From: Gp6-AA40 sp035649635
Lineage (GTDB): Bacteria > Acidobacteriota > Vicinamibacteria > Vicinamibacterales > UBA2999
DNA: 64,000 nt
Assembly: GCA_035649635.1 (NCBI GenBank)
Contig: DASRJE010000193.1
Location: forward strand, 1 to 64,000
Reading direction: 5' to 3'
Position 1 is the stretch's first letter; each line of letters begins with the position of its first letter. Below the pieces are notes generated by a model. It was given only the letters and a program-made list of their open reading frames with translations. It did no database searches and had not been told where the DNA came from. A program made the position numbers and the translations under genes. This document shows positions 50,886 through 59,603 of this stretch, one piece after another.

Positions 50886-51075
50886 CGTGAGCCTCCGGCC
50901 AACAGAATTAGTCAAGAGCTAAACGACCGGCGTCGCGCGCTTGAACACGATATGACGTATGCGTGCATGGATCGTTCGAAATGGGGGGTGTCGTCGTTTT
51001 TTCTTTGAGCGCGAGAAAGGGCGTCCGCGCGGTCGCCTGCGCGCGCGTCTAATCTCATCCATTGCTCGCGGATTT

Positions 51076-51095
51076 GTTCTTGTTTCGACAAGAAC
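51076..51095 (+). promoter_or_regulatory. Leader hairpin with a UUCG-type tetraloop before the P450
   Basis: GTTCTTGT, loop TTCG, ACAAGAAC: a perfect 8-base stem closed on a stable tetraloop, 43 bases upstream of ATG 51139. The ~250-base gap between the divergent epimerase and P450 genes contains no coding feature; promoters for both must lie here but I cannot place them with confidence. Confidence 0.45.
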
Positions 51096-51138
51096 GGCCA
51101 GTGAGAATGAGCCACCCCTACTGGCTGAGGTTTTACCC

Positions 51139-52974
51139 ATGCGCCTCTCCATTGATGACCATGTATACCTGCCGCCGGCTGCCGCTGCGGCGCCGGCCGC
51201 GCCCGTCGTCCCGGCCGATCCCACAGCGCCGGACATCACGTTTCTTACGAAGGAGACCGCAGCCGCGCTTCAGTCCTTCTACGCGACCATCGATCGGATT
51301 ACGGCTGACAACCCCGTTCCAATCGCCAGGCTCCAGGAGCTCGCCGGGAAGGCCCGCCTCGGTCAGATCACTCCGCCGGAATTGCAGGAACTGCAGGGAC
51401 TGAAGGTCCACGCTGTTCGGCAGGGCAAGGCTGTCGCCGCCGTTATCGGCTTCTTCCTCAAGCTGAAGCCGTACCCGATGCTCGACGAGGTCAGGAAGAA
51501 GGCAAAGCTGTTTCAGGCGGTCTTCGGCCCGGTGTTGGTCGTCGAGGGAAATGCCGTTCGGGATGTGCTCGAGCGAGACCAGGATTTTACGGTTGATCCC
51601 TACGGCGTCGAGATGGTGAAAGCGATGAGCCCGGCGCACAACGGCGGGTTCACGACTTTCATCCTGAGCACCGACGACAACGCCGCTTACGAGCCGGACA
51701 AGCGCCTGCTTTCGACGGTGTGCAACCGCGAGGACGCAGCGCGGATCACTGAGATTATCCACCGCGATTGCGTTCGCCGAGTGGGAGCTGCCCTTGCGGC
51801 GGCGCGATCCAGCGGATCATCGACGATCGACGTCGTGCAGACGCTCGCGCGCTACGTCCCGGTCACGCTTGGGCACAAGTATCTCGGCGTCCCGGTAGCT
51901 GCGAAGCCCGGCACTTTCGAATTGACTCCGGAAATGCTGACCTATTACGGGTCGCCGATTGACGGGCAAATCGAGACCGGGCTGAACAAAGAAGATGGCG
52001 TGATCCCCGACGAGAAGCAGATGTACCTGTGGATCAAGGCGGCCTTCCGGCACTTCTTCAACAACGTGCAGAAAGACCCGCAGGTACAGAAGGACGGATT
52101 GCGCTCGTGCCGCCTGCTGCTGGCTTACCTGCTGCGCGAGGTCGCCATCCAGCGCGAGCGTGTGCTGAGCGGTCAGCCGGTGGACGACACGATGTTGACC
52201 AGGCTTGTGCTCTTTCAGCATGGCCGCTCGGCGCCCACCGTCGCGCACCCCGCGAATCTCGACCCACGCCTGGTCAGCGACCTTCGCATCGCCGAGAACG
52301 TCATGGGCACGATCGTCGGCGCCATCGCCGGCCAGGAAGAGGCCACGTGCCGCGTGATCGACTCGCTGATGCGATTGAAGGAAAGCGAGTATCGAACCAC
52401 CGGATCCGCGCCGGCGAGATATGGCAGCTTTTCCGAGGTCACCGCGCTCGCCGTCAATGTCTTGAGTGGAACTCGCGTCGCTGAAAGCCGGCGCGACCTG
52501 TACAAATACTTCCTGGAGGCTCTGCGTCTGCAGCCGCAGGGAGAAGTCCTGCTCAGAAAGTGCGTCAGCGACGGAGCACGCATTGCGGAAAGCCGGCCAC
52601 TTTTGGCCGGCACGCTCGTCTTCGCCGCACACGGGTCGGCGATGAGGGACATCCCCGATCCAGATGCCTTCATCCTGGACAGGCCCCGTCAGCACTATCT
52701 GCAGTACGGCTGGAGCCGGCACACGTGCCTCGGGCAGCACGTCTCACCCGTCATCATCGTCGAGTCGATGATTGCCGTGCTCGGCCTTCAGGATCTTTCG
52801 CGGCCTGACCCCGCACCCGGCGAATCGTCGTTCCCGTTCGAACGGCGGTTCGGACGGCTTCAGCTCGACGATCAAAACCTTTATGCCACCACGTTCTCTC
52901 TCCGATTTGCCGACGCGGGTAGCACCCGTCTGTTCTGGCCGCACGCGGCGGCCGGCAAAGTCGAGGTGATTTGA
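51139..52974 (+). CDS. Cytochrome P450, long divergent type
   Basis: 611 residues from ATG 51139 (a longer frame from 50959 is not protein-like). The haem-thiolate loop is YLQYGWSRHTCLGQH at ~520-534, with Cys at ~529; the usual Phe at its start is Tyr/Trp. Helical blocks include VFGPVLVVEGNAVRDVLERDQDFTVDPYGVEM (~140-165), GAIAGQEEATCRVIDSLMRL in the position of the I helix, and ALRLQPQGEVLLRKC in place of ExxR (no classical ExxR seen). This is longer than most bacterial P450s (~400-450) and resembles the P450 part of fungal oxylipin enzymes. A soluble protein: no membrane helix. Confidence 0.82.
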   Translation: MRLSIDDHVYLPPAAAAAPAAPVVPADPTAPDITFLTKETAAALQSFYATIDRITADNPVPIARLQELAGKARLGQITPPELQELQGLKVHAVRQGKAVAAVIGFFLKLKPYPMLDEVRKKAKLFQAVFGPVLVVEGNAVRDVLERDQDFTVDPYGVEMVKAMSPAHNGGFTTFILSTDDNAAYEPDKRLLSTVCNREDAARITEIIHRDCVRRVGAALAAARSSGSSTIDVVQTLARYVPVTLGHKYLGVPVAAKPGTFELTPEMLTYYGSPIDGQIETGLNKEDGVIPDEKQMYLWIKAAFRHFFNNVQKDPQVQKDGLRSCRLLLAYLLREVAIQRERVLSGQPVDDTMLTRLVLFQHGRSAPTVAHPANLDPRLVSDLRIAENVMGTIVGAIAGQEEATCRVIDSLMRLKESEYRTTGSAPARYGSFSEVTALAVNVLSGTRVAESRRDLYKYFLEALRLQPQGEVLLRKCVSDGARIAESRPLLAGTLVFAAHGSAMRDIPDPDAFILDRPRQHYLQYGWSRHTCLGQHVSPVIIVESMIAVLGLQDLSRPDPAPGESSFPFERRFGRLQLDDQNLYATTFSLRFADAGSTRLFWPHAAAGKVEVI

Positions 52975-52975
52975 G

Positions 52976-55462
52976 ATGCCGATCAACAGGATCCGACCAG
53001 TCAAGGGCTCTGCCCTGAATATCCCCGCAGAGCCCTTGTCTGGTCGCCGGTGTTTCTTGGCGCGCTTCGCGCGCCTGCGACCGCTATGCGGGGAGAGCGA
53101 GTCCAGAAATTCCACAACGAAGTGCAGAGCGGTCGCCTCCTATGTCTTGTTAACTCTGCTCGTCTGTGGCTGCGGTCGCGGGGCCGCCAACAACGAGGCC
53201 GCGGCGACAACGACGGCTGTGGCAAAGGGGACCGCGGGGCTTGTCGGACCGTTGACGAACGACAACAGCGACGACATCGTCTCGTGGGTGGACGGACAGG
53301 TCGTGAGCGACTGGGGAGCGGAAATCAAGAAGCGCGACAACGCGATCGACGGGTATTTGAACGATACCGATCCGGCACGATCGGAGAAGTATGGCTTTCG
53401 CAGCGGGCAGAATCCGCAGTTGGCGTGGAGTTGGTTCCGCGACTACCCGGTCGGATTCAATGGCGTTCCGTACGTGCTGTTCAAGACGATCCTGGATCTC
53501 GATCCAAATGACCCGGATCCCACGCTCCAGAGGATTGCCCGGATTTGGAAGCACCAGTCGACAATGCCGATCGGATCGGGGCCGTCTGCTGCGTGGACGT
53601 TCGATCACATCGGCGTAGGACCGAACCCGTCTGACTACGTCGACGGAGTGGCCCGGCCGGTCAGTGAGCGCCAGGCTGCATTGCCGTTTGGGTTCGCCTA
53701 CGAGAACCCGCGATCGTTCGAGCCGCTCTCAGAAATCGAGATGAAGCGGTATGACACGCAACTGCGCCTGAAGAGCGTGTTTCAGATCACGAGCCTGCTG
53801 CTCGCCAAGCTCAGAACGGCCGATCAGGAGGAGACCTGGGAAGACGATCGGAAGGGCTTTGGCACTCCGGGATCCATGGATCGAGTGTTCTTCTCGTGCG
53901 CGGCGTGCCACGTCGGTCGCGTCGTCGTCGGCGGGAAGATGAAATTCCTGCCCGGGATGCCGAACACCGAAGTCGAAGCGCAGTACTACTCGAAGCTGCT
54001 GATGCTGACCGCAGCGGCGCTGGTCGAGTCTGGATTCGATCCCACATCGACGACACCGGTGAACCCTGCCAACATCTCCCCCAACAGGAATGCTATCCGC
54101 GCGCTCTATGGGGCGATGCTGAAGAAGGCGCTCGACGACCCCGAGACGATGTACGGTTCGTCACCCGGACAGATCGCCCGGGCGAAGATTCAGACGCTCG
54201 CGGTGGCCGACAAATTCCCGGATGTCATGAAGGATGTCATTGCCATCGGGGTAAAGACCCACTTCATCTACTATGTCGTCGCCAAGAACAACGGCTACAA
54301 GCAGCCGCTTCCCGACGTGCTCGAAGATCGGCCCGGGCAGATGGATGCGTTCGGCATCGCGTCGGGTCTCGTGGCGATCCACACGCGGCGAACCAAGAAT
54401 ACGTTCCTGGAATTCGTGAAGAGCGATAACCCGAAGAGCCCAATCTTTACCGGGTTCTCGAAGGCCAACGGACTGCCCACGGACACTCCAGGGATGACCG
54501 ATGCGGTCACCGATCCGAAAGTCGCCGGCGACCGCGTCTTCAAGAACATCCCGGCCTGGGCCCCGCCCGTACCGGCGCCGATCGACGTCAAGAGCGTCAA
54601 TTGGGCGGTTGAACGCTATCACGCCAACTGGGATGGCAATCAGGGGGCGTCGTCGCGAACACTCGCCTCGGGCTCGTCAGCCACTGGCGATCCGCGGATG
54701 GTGAACGTTCGCATTCACGAACCGCTCAACCCGTTCATCGACAATCTACCACCACCGCCGTACCCCTTTACGAGCGTCGATCTGGTGCGCGCAAAAGAAG
54801 GCAAGGCACTGTTCAAATCGACGTGCGCCAATTGCCACATGCCCCGGAATCAAATGATTTATCCGGCGCTGAAACTCGGCGTCGACGTGAACCGCACGAT
54901 GGTGAACACGAGCGTGTCTCGCTACGGGCTTGCTGCACTGGTGACCGAGGCCTGCAGCATCTATGGCGAGAATAACAAGGGTCAACCAGGTGCGGACTGG
55001 TGCGTACCGCAAGGCGACTGGCAGGCGAGGCTCGATGAGTACTTCCGAGACACGCCGCGCCGCTTGGCGGAAGGCACCAACGGCTACAAGGCGGACGTGC
55101 TGCACGGCATCTGGGCCCAGGCGCCCTACCTGCACAATGGCTCGGTTCCAACACTGGGCCAGCTGGTCTGCCCATCCACCCGCCCGCAGAAGTTCCTGCG
55201 CGGCAACTTGAACTACGACGAAGCGCTGGTCGGATTTGAATGGGCGACTCGGCCGTCGATGCGTTACGGTCCCAACGAGACGCTCCTCGTGAAGGAGTAC
55301 GACACGACGGTTCCGGGTAAGTCCAACGCCGGTCACACTTTCGGCTCGAGCCTCTGTCCCGACACCAGCGGTCTCGATCCCGTCAACGATCGCAAGGAAA
55401 TCGAATCGCGGCTGCTGCAATCGCCAGTCGGTGCGTTGCTCGCATACCTGAAGACTCTGTAA
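52976..55462 (+). CDS. RoxA-like dihaem cytochrome c, lipoprotein
   Basis: 828 residues from ATG 52976, one base after the P450 stop, with GAGGTGA upstream. Two c-haem motifs: CAACH (~307-311, in FFSCAACHVGR) and CANCH (~617-621, in KSTCANCHMPRN). The C-terminal third (ADVLHGIWAQAPYLHNGSVPTLGQL) carries the conserved segment of dihaem peroxidase/rubber-oxygenase (RoxA) relatives. RoxA-type proteins cleave polyisoprene or transfer electrons outside the cytoplasm. The export signal (VLLTLLVCGC) starts only at ~residue 53, because the first ~45 codons coincide with the composite repeat copy B; the true start is therefore uncertain. Confidence 0.8.
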   Translation: MPINRIRPVKGSALNIPAEPLSGRRCFLARFARLRPLCGESESRNSTTKCRAVASYVLLTLLVCGCGRGAANNEAAATTTAVAKGTAGLVGPLTNDNSDDIVSWVDGQVVSDWGAEIKKRDNAIDGYLNDTDPARSEKYGFRSGQNPQLAWSWFRDYPVGFNGVPYVLFKTILDLDPNDPDPTLQRIARIWKHQSTMPIGSGPSAAWTFDHIGVGPNPSDYVDGVARPVSERQAALPFGFAYENPRSFEPLSEIEMKRYDTQLRLKSVFQITSLLLAKLRTADQEETWEDDRKGFGTPGSMDRVFFSCAACHVGRVVVGGKMKFLPGMPNTEVEAQYYSKLLMLTAAALVESGFDPTSTTPVNPANISPNRNAIRALYGAMLKKALDDPETMYGSSPGQIARAKIQTLAVADKFPDVMKDVIAIGVKTHFIYYVVAKNNGYKQPLPDVLEDRPGQMDAFGIASGLVAIHTRRTKNTFLEFVKSDNPKSPIFTGFSKANGLPTDTPGMTDAVTDPKVAGDRVFKNIPAWAPPVPAPIDVKSVNWAVERYHANWDGNQGASSRTLASGSSATGDPRMVNVRIHEPLNPFIDNLPPPPYPFTSVDLVRAKEGKALFKSTCANCHMPRNQMIYPALKLGVDVNRTMVNTSVSRYGLAALVTEACSIYGENNKGQPGADWCVPQGDWQARLDEYFRDTPRRLAEGTNGYKADVLHGIWAQAPYLHNGSVPTLGQLVCPSTRPQKFLRGNLNYDEALVGFEWATRPSMRYGPNETLLVKEYDTTVPGKSNAGHTFGSSLCPDTSGLDPVNDRKEIESRLLQSPVGALLAYLKTL
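52995..53108 (+). repeat. Composite palindromic repeat, copy B
   Basis: First hairpin 52995-53045: outer arms GACCAG and CTGGTC, inner arms CAAGGGCTCTGC and GCAGAGCCCTTG, one mismatch in 19 pairs, loop of 13 bases. Second hairpin GGCGCGC-TTC-GCGCGCC at about 53058-53074. Similarity to copy A continues through CTATGC, CGAGT and AATTC to about 53108. It lies inside the predicted N-terminal codons of the RoxA-like gene. Confidence 0.65.
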
Positions 55463-55481
55463 GAAGATAACCTCCCAGATT

Positions 55482-55523
55482 CCTCCAACTCCGAACGGCA
55501 ACAAGCTCTTTCGGAGTTGGAGG
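55482..55523 (+). terminator. 14-base perfect stem after the RoxA-like gene
   Basis: CCTCCAACTCCGAA (55482-55495) and TTCGGAGTTGGAGG (55510-55523) are perfect complements around a 14-base loop. There is no T-run after it. Likely transcription terminator or repeat; the arms share CCTCCAACTCC with the inverted repeat at 37163. The gap to 55675 contains nothing else that I recognise. Confidence 0.55.
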
Positions 55524-55675
55524 TGTCGATTCCGGCCGCCTTCATTCGACGCCAGCATAGAGGTAAGTGAGCAAGCCACCCCAAGAAGTAGCCATTCGTC
55601 CCAATTTGCCTGTGGGCGGTGTCGATCTGGCGGGGGTCGTTTCGACTATAAGTAGAGGCGCCAGGCGGAGGATTC

Positions 55676-58123
55676 ATGAGTTTCGTTACAGATCTCAGGT
55701 TTGCGTTGCGCTCGCTGCTCCGGGCGAGAGGGTTGACCATCACTGTCGTGATCACCCTGGCGCTTGGTATCGGCGCCAATGCCGCCATTTTCAGCGTGGT
55801 TCGCGGCGTCCTGCTCAAGCCTCTGACCAACCGTGATGAAAATCGATTGATCTACATCCGGCAGAGCGCGCCCGGGCTCGGCGCCCCAAACGCGGCGTTC
55901 TCCGTCCCGGAGATCGACGACCTCAAGGCACGGGTCAAGTCAGTGTCCGCCTTCGGCGATTTCTCGACCATCGGGTTCACGATGATCGGACTCGGCGAGC
56001 CTCGCGTCGTCAGTGCCGGTGTCGTCGGCGGATCGTATTTCGAGGTCATGGGGCTGCGCCCGGTGCTGGGCCGATTGATCAATGCGTCAGACGATGGGCC
56101 GCAGGCCGCGGGCGTGGTGGTGCTGACCCATCGTTTCTGGACGACGGAGTTCAAGAGCGATCCGTCGGTGATCGGCAAGACCGTCAGGCTCGACTCGCGG
56201 GCGGCCACCGTCATCGGTGTCCTCGAGCCCTCGGTGCCCTATCCACAGGAAACGGAGATCATCGCCAACGTCGTGACCAGTCCGCACCATCTCTCAGCGA
56301 CGATGGTCACCGGCCGCGTTCATCGTATGACCGAGCTGTTCGGACGCCTTGCCCCTGGCGCCGACCTCGACGCCGCGCGCGCAGAGCTCCGCACGGCGCA
56401 CGACGCCATCCGCGGTGAATATCCCGACGTGTATTCAGCGAAGGCTGACTTCCGCATCGATGCGGTGCGGCTGCGCGATCAGATCACTTCTCCGGCCAGG
56501 ACGGTGCTGTGGGTGCTGCTTGCCGCTTCCGCTCTCGTGTTCGTGATCGCGTGCTCGAACGTCGCCAATCTCATCCTCGCGCGATCGGTACGACGCGAGG
56601 GTGAGCTGGCGGTGCGCGCGGCGCTCGGCGCGCGCGCGAGCGCGCTTCGTCGAACGCTGCTTGCGGAGAGTCTGCTGCTGTGCGGCACCGGCGCCGTACT
56701 TGGTGTGCTGATGGCACGACCGATGGTCGCCGTGCTATCGCGCTACGCAGCGCGATTCTCGGTGCGCGCGCTCGACGTCACCGTCGATTCCAGCCTTTTG
56801 TGGATCGGCGTGGGGCTCGCGCTGGTTGCCGCAACTCTCCTGGCGTTCGTCCCCAGGCTACCATCGGCCGAGGCGTCGAGCGGCTTCGGCCTGTCCAACG
56901 GCAGCGCCCGCTTGACGACCGGAACGAACCGACGCCTGCGCGTGTTCGCCGTGTTGCAAATCGCGGCGTCGTTCGTGCTTCTCGCAGGCGCCGGAATGTT
57001 GTTGACGACGCTTCTGGAGCTGCAGTCAGCGCAGTTGAAGCTCAACACGAGCAATGTGCTGGCACTACACGTGCCGGTCATCTCGGGCCGCGAACCGGGA
57101 CAGGTCACGGCGTTCTACCAGGAAGTGCTGCGTCGTATTTCGGCGCTCCCGGGGGTTGAGCGGGTCGCCGTGGGGACGCTGGTGCCGTGGCGGGAAGCCG
57201 GCGGGTTCGGCCCGGGCTTCCAGTTCTCCGCCGAGGGCTACGCCAAGGTCGACGGCGAGGATGATCCTCGCGGACGATTCCGGACCGTCTCACCCGGCTT
57301 CTTCGCGGCCCTCGGAGCTCCGCTCATTGCCGGGCGCGATTTCAACGACGCGGATCGACGTGACTCGGAGAAAGTCGTCATCGTCAGCCAGAGCCTGGCG
57401 CAACGAATGTTTCCCAATCAGGACGCGGTGAACCGTCACGTCAGCTGGACCGATCCGGTCATGAAGTTCATCGACGTCAGCCCGGAACCCAGACGGATCG
57501 TCGGCGTCGTTGCGGACATCGATGATGAGAATGTCGTCCCCGGCCCGGCGGTGACCATCTATCACCCTCTGGGCCAGGCTCTAGGCGGCGGAAGGCTGTT
57601 CGTGCACGCGCGGACCGATCCGTACGCGCTCGTGCCGCCGATTACGCGCATCATCAGGGAGCTCTCGGCGGATCAACCGGTTGAAAAAGCGGCGACGCTC
57701 GACGACGTGCGCGCGGAGGTACTGGCGCCGAACCGGCTCAATGCGTTGGTCTTTGGCGGCTTTGCCGGGGTAGCACTCCTCATCGCGATCGTGGGTGTGG
57801 CAGGTGTGCTGGCCTTCTCGGTGAGCGCACGCACGCGCGAGTTCGGCATTCGGCTCGCGATCGGATCCGCGCCCAAGGATCTCTTGCAAGGGGTCGTGAA
57901 AGAGGGCGCGACGATCGCGGCCGTGGGAGTCGTGGCTGGGGTTGTCGGAGGGCTCGCACTGACACGCGCGGTCGCAAGTTACATCAACGAAGTCAGCTTA
58001 CCTGGATTCGTACCGACGCTCGGCGCCGCGCTGGTTCTCGTTATTGCGGCGCTGGTCGCGTCGCTCGTGCCAGCAGCGCGCGCATCTCGTGTGGATGTCA
58101 TCGACGCGCTTCGCCCGGAGTAG
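55676..58123 (+). CDS. ADOP-type ABC transporter permease
   Basis: 815 residues from ATG 55676; GGCGGAGG precedes it. Starts directly with DLRFALRSLLRARGLTITVVITLALGIGANAAIFSVVRGVLL, without the cytosolic PASFRxEYG segment of the permease at 29403. Two FtsX units (VLLAASALVFVIACSNVANLILARS, ~280; GGFAGVALLIAIVGVAGVLAFSVSA, ~685) and two MacB-like periplasmic domains follow the same order. No ATPase gene and no PadR gene are next to it. An outer periplasmic loop may interact with an envelope partner. Cargo unknown. Confidence 0.92.
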   Translation: MSFVTDLRFALRSLLRARGLTITVVITLALGIGANAAIFSVVRGVLLKPLTNRDENRLIYIRQSAPGLGAPNAAFSVPEIDDLKARVKSVSAFGDFSTIGFTMIGLGEPRVVSAGVVGGSYFEVMGLRPVLGRLINASDDGPQAAGVVVLTHRFWTTEFKSDPSVIGKTVRLDSRAATVIGVLEPSVPYPQETEIIANVVTSPHHLSATMVTGRVHRMTELFGRLAPGADLDAARAELRTAHDAIRGEYPDVYSAKADFRIDAVRLRDQITSPARTVLWVLLAASALVFVIACSNVANLILARSVRREGELAVRAALGARASALRRTLLAESLLLCGTGAVLGVLMARPMVAVLSRYAARFSVRALDVTVDSSLLWIGVGLALVAATLLAFVPRLPSAEASSGFGLSNGSARLTTGTNRRLRVFAVLQIAASFVLLAGAGMLLTTLLELQSAQLKLNTSNVLALHVPVISGREPGQVTAFYQEVLRRISALPGVERVAVGTLVPWREAGGFGPGFQFSAEGYAKVDGEDDPRGRFRTVSPGFFAALGAPLIAGRDFNDADRRDSEKVVIVSQSLAQRMFPNQDAVNRHVSWTDPVMKFIDVSPEPRRIVGVVADIDDENVVPGPAVTIYHPLGQALGGGRLFVHARTDPYALVPPITRIIRELSADQPVEKAATLDDVRAEVLAPNRLNALVFGGFAGVALLIAIVGVAGVLAFSVSARTREFGIRLAIGSAPKDLLQGVVKEGATIAAVGVVAGVVGGLALTRAVASYINEVSLPGFVPTLGAALVLVIAALVASLVPAARASRVDVIDALRPE

Positions 58124-58127
58124 CCGA

Positions 58128-58287
58128 ACGGCGACTCCGCAGGGCGCGTCTGGGTTGGTAGATCTGCCGGGAATGCCGGTCCGACCGCCTCCGCCAACGT
58201 CCCGGCGGGTCTCCACAGCAACACCGCCCTACGGTTGCGGACGCAGGCGTAGTGTCCGGCTTTAGCCGGACCTTGGCTGCGCGCCAC
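58128..58287. repeat. GC-rich intergenic repeat block with a GTCCGGC hairpin
   Basis: The block carries CTGCCGGGAATGCCGGTC, CCGGCGGGTCTCCACAGC and TACGGTTGCGG, and ends with GTCCGGC-TTTA-GCCGGAC (58254-58271), a perfect 7- to 8-base stem. The minus strand of it translates to GPAKAGHYACVRNRRAVLLWRP-like words that I know as a false protein signature of a repeat in Vicinamibacteria. Probably a non-autonomous mobile element (MITE-like). Confidence 0.55.
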
Positions 58288-58328
58288 TCGTCTTACGTCG
58301 CTTCCAAATCCTGCCGATAAGTGAAGAC

Positions 58329-58742
58329 GTGCAGACCTACGGTCGATGGCTCTGGGCTCTGACGGCGCTCTTCGTATTTCGCATCATTGCGCAGCCACTC
58401 GCGCTCGTGATCGATTCGCCGCTGTTGCCGCCGTTCGAGTCGTGGCATAGCGGTCTGCTGCCGTATCCATTGCTCGTCGTCGCCCAGCTTTTCATCGTGG
58501 CCTGGCTCGCGCTCACCGCCTGGCGTGTCTCGCACGATACGGTGACACCGAACCGCAAGGCTGGCAGATTCCTACTCACGATTGCGGGGCTGTACGCGGC
58601 GACGATGCTGACGCGGTTGATTCTCGGCGCAACCGTGCTGCGCGACGAGCGGTGGTTCGGGAGCCCGGTGCCGACTGTCTTTCACCTTGGCCTGGCGAGC
58701 TACCTGTTCGTATTCGGCCACCTGCATACGCGCCATGGCTAG
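58329..58742 (+). CDS. Small four-helix membrane protein
   Basis: 137 residues from GTG 58329. Hydrophobic helices: WLWALTALFVFRIIAQPLALVI, YPLLVVAQLFIVAWLALTAW, FLLTIAGLYAATMLTRLILGA and FHLGLASYLFVFGHL. The loop between helices 1 and 2 has SPLLPPFESWHSG. No known family. It overlaps the hydroxylase gene by 8 bases and is therefore part of the same operon, perhaps as a membrane partner. Confidence 0.75.
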   Translation: MQTYGRWLWALTALFVFRIIAQPLALVIDSPLLPPFESWHSGLLPYPLLVVAQLFIVAWLALTAWRVSHDTVTPNRKAGRFLLTIAGLYAATMLTRLILGATVLRDERWFGSPVPTVFHLGLASYLFVFGHLHTRHG

Positions 58743-59589
58743 GTTGCTGCCGTCGATTCACTACCCGGCCACCATGGTCGGGGCATTTGCGTTGTTCGCC
58801 ATGCTGCGAGCGGCCGGAATGCCCCTCATCGTCAGCACATACCTTCCCGCGTTGTCGGTCGCGGCCATCGTGACGTGGCTCGAGTTACGACAGCCAAACC
58901 GCGAGACCTGGCGTCCGCCCGCACGCGAGATCAGGACGGACCTGGTCTTTATGATCGTGGTGCAGTTGGCGATGCCGCCGCTGGTCGGGTTCCTCTTCGC
59001 GAACGCGCTGGTCGAGCCCGCACGATCGCTGAATCTTCCAATCGCACGCGCGTGGCCCCACAGCTGGCCGATATGGACGCAGGCGATCCTCATGGTGCTG
59101 GCGGTCGACTTCATGCGCTATTGGCTGCACCGTGCCGCGCACGAGAGCGACACGTTATGGCGCCTCCACGCCGTGCATCACTCCGTCGATCAGCTGTACT
59201 GGCTCAACACCGCGCGCTTCCACCCGATCGAGAAGGCGCTGCAGATGTGCCTCGACAGTCTCCCGTTCCTGCTCATGGGAGTCGATGCCACCGTGCTCGC
59301 GCTGTACTACCTGGCCTACGCGTCCAACGGTTTCTTCCAGCACTGCAACATCCGCTTGCGCTACGGCTTTCTCAATTACATCGTCGGCAGCGCCGAAACG
59401 CATCGCTGGCATCATTCGCGCGAGCCGCGCGAGTCCAACGCGAACTACGGCAACACCGTAATCGTGTGGGACCTGATCTTCGGCACGTGGTTCCTGCCAA
59501 CCGACCGGGCTGTCGACTCGCTCGGACTCAAAGACCCGGCCTATCCGAAGGCTTTCCTCGGGCTGATGCGCGCGCCGTTCAACAAGTAA
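58735..59589 (+). CDS. Sterol desaturase/fatty-acid hydroxylase superfamily protein
   Basis: 284 residues from ATG 58735. Membrane di-iron enzyme: histidine boxes HRAAHE (~137), HAVHHS (~148) and HRWHHS (~223), plus helices ALFAMLRAAGMPLIVSTYLPAL, MIVVQLAMPPLVGFLFANAL and WTQAILMVLAVDFMRYW. Typical of the C-4 sterol/fatty-acid hydroxylase family, which inserts oxygen into a lipid C-H bond using O2. The four-gene operon points to hydroxylation of an acid later conjugated by the GH3 enzyme; this is inference. Confidence 0.92.
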   Translation: MARLLPSIHYPATMVGAFALFAMLRAAGMPLIVSTYLPALSVAAIVTWLELRQPNRETWRPPAREIRTDLVFMIVVQLAMPPLVGFLFANALVEPARSLNLPIARAWPHSWPIWTQAILMVLAVDFMRYWLHRAAHESDTLWRLHAVHHSVDQLYWLNTARFHPIEKALQMCLDSLPFLLMGVDATVLALYYLAYASNGFFQHCNIRLRYGFLNYIVGSAETHRWHHSREPRESNANYGNTVIVWDLIFGTWFLPTDRAVDSLGLKDPAYPKAFLGLMRAPFNK

Positions 59590-59603
59590 TTGCAGAACCA
59601 CTC

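Noticed and set aside
57979..58287. 102-residue minus-strand frame with GPAKAGHY-type text
   Set aside because: It arises from a palindromic repeat plus antisense of the permease end; recognised as a repeat signature, not a protein.
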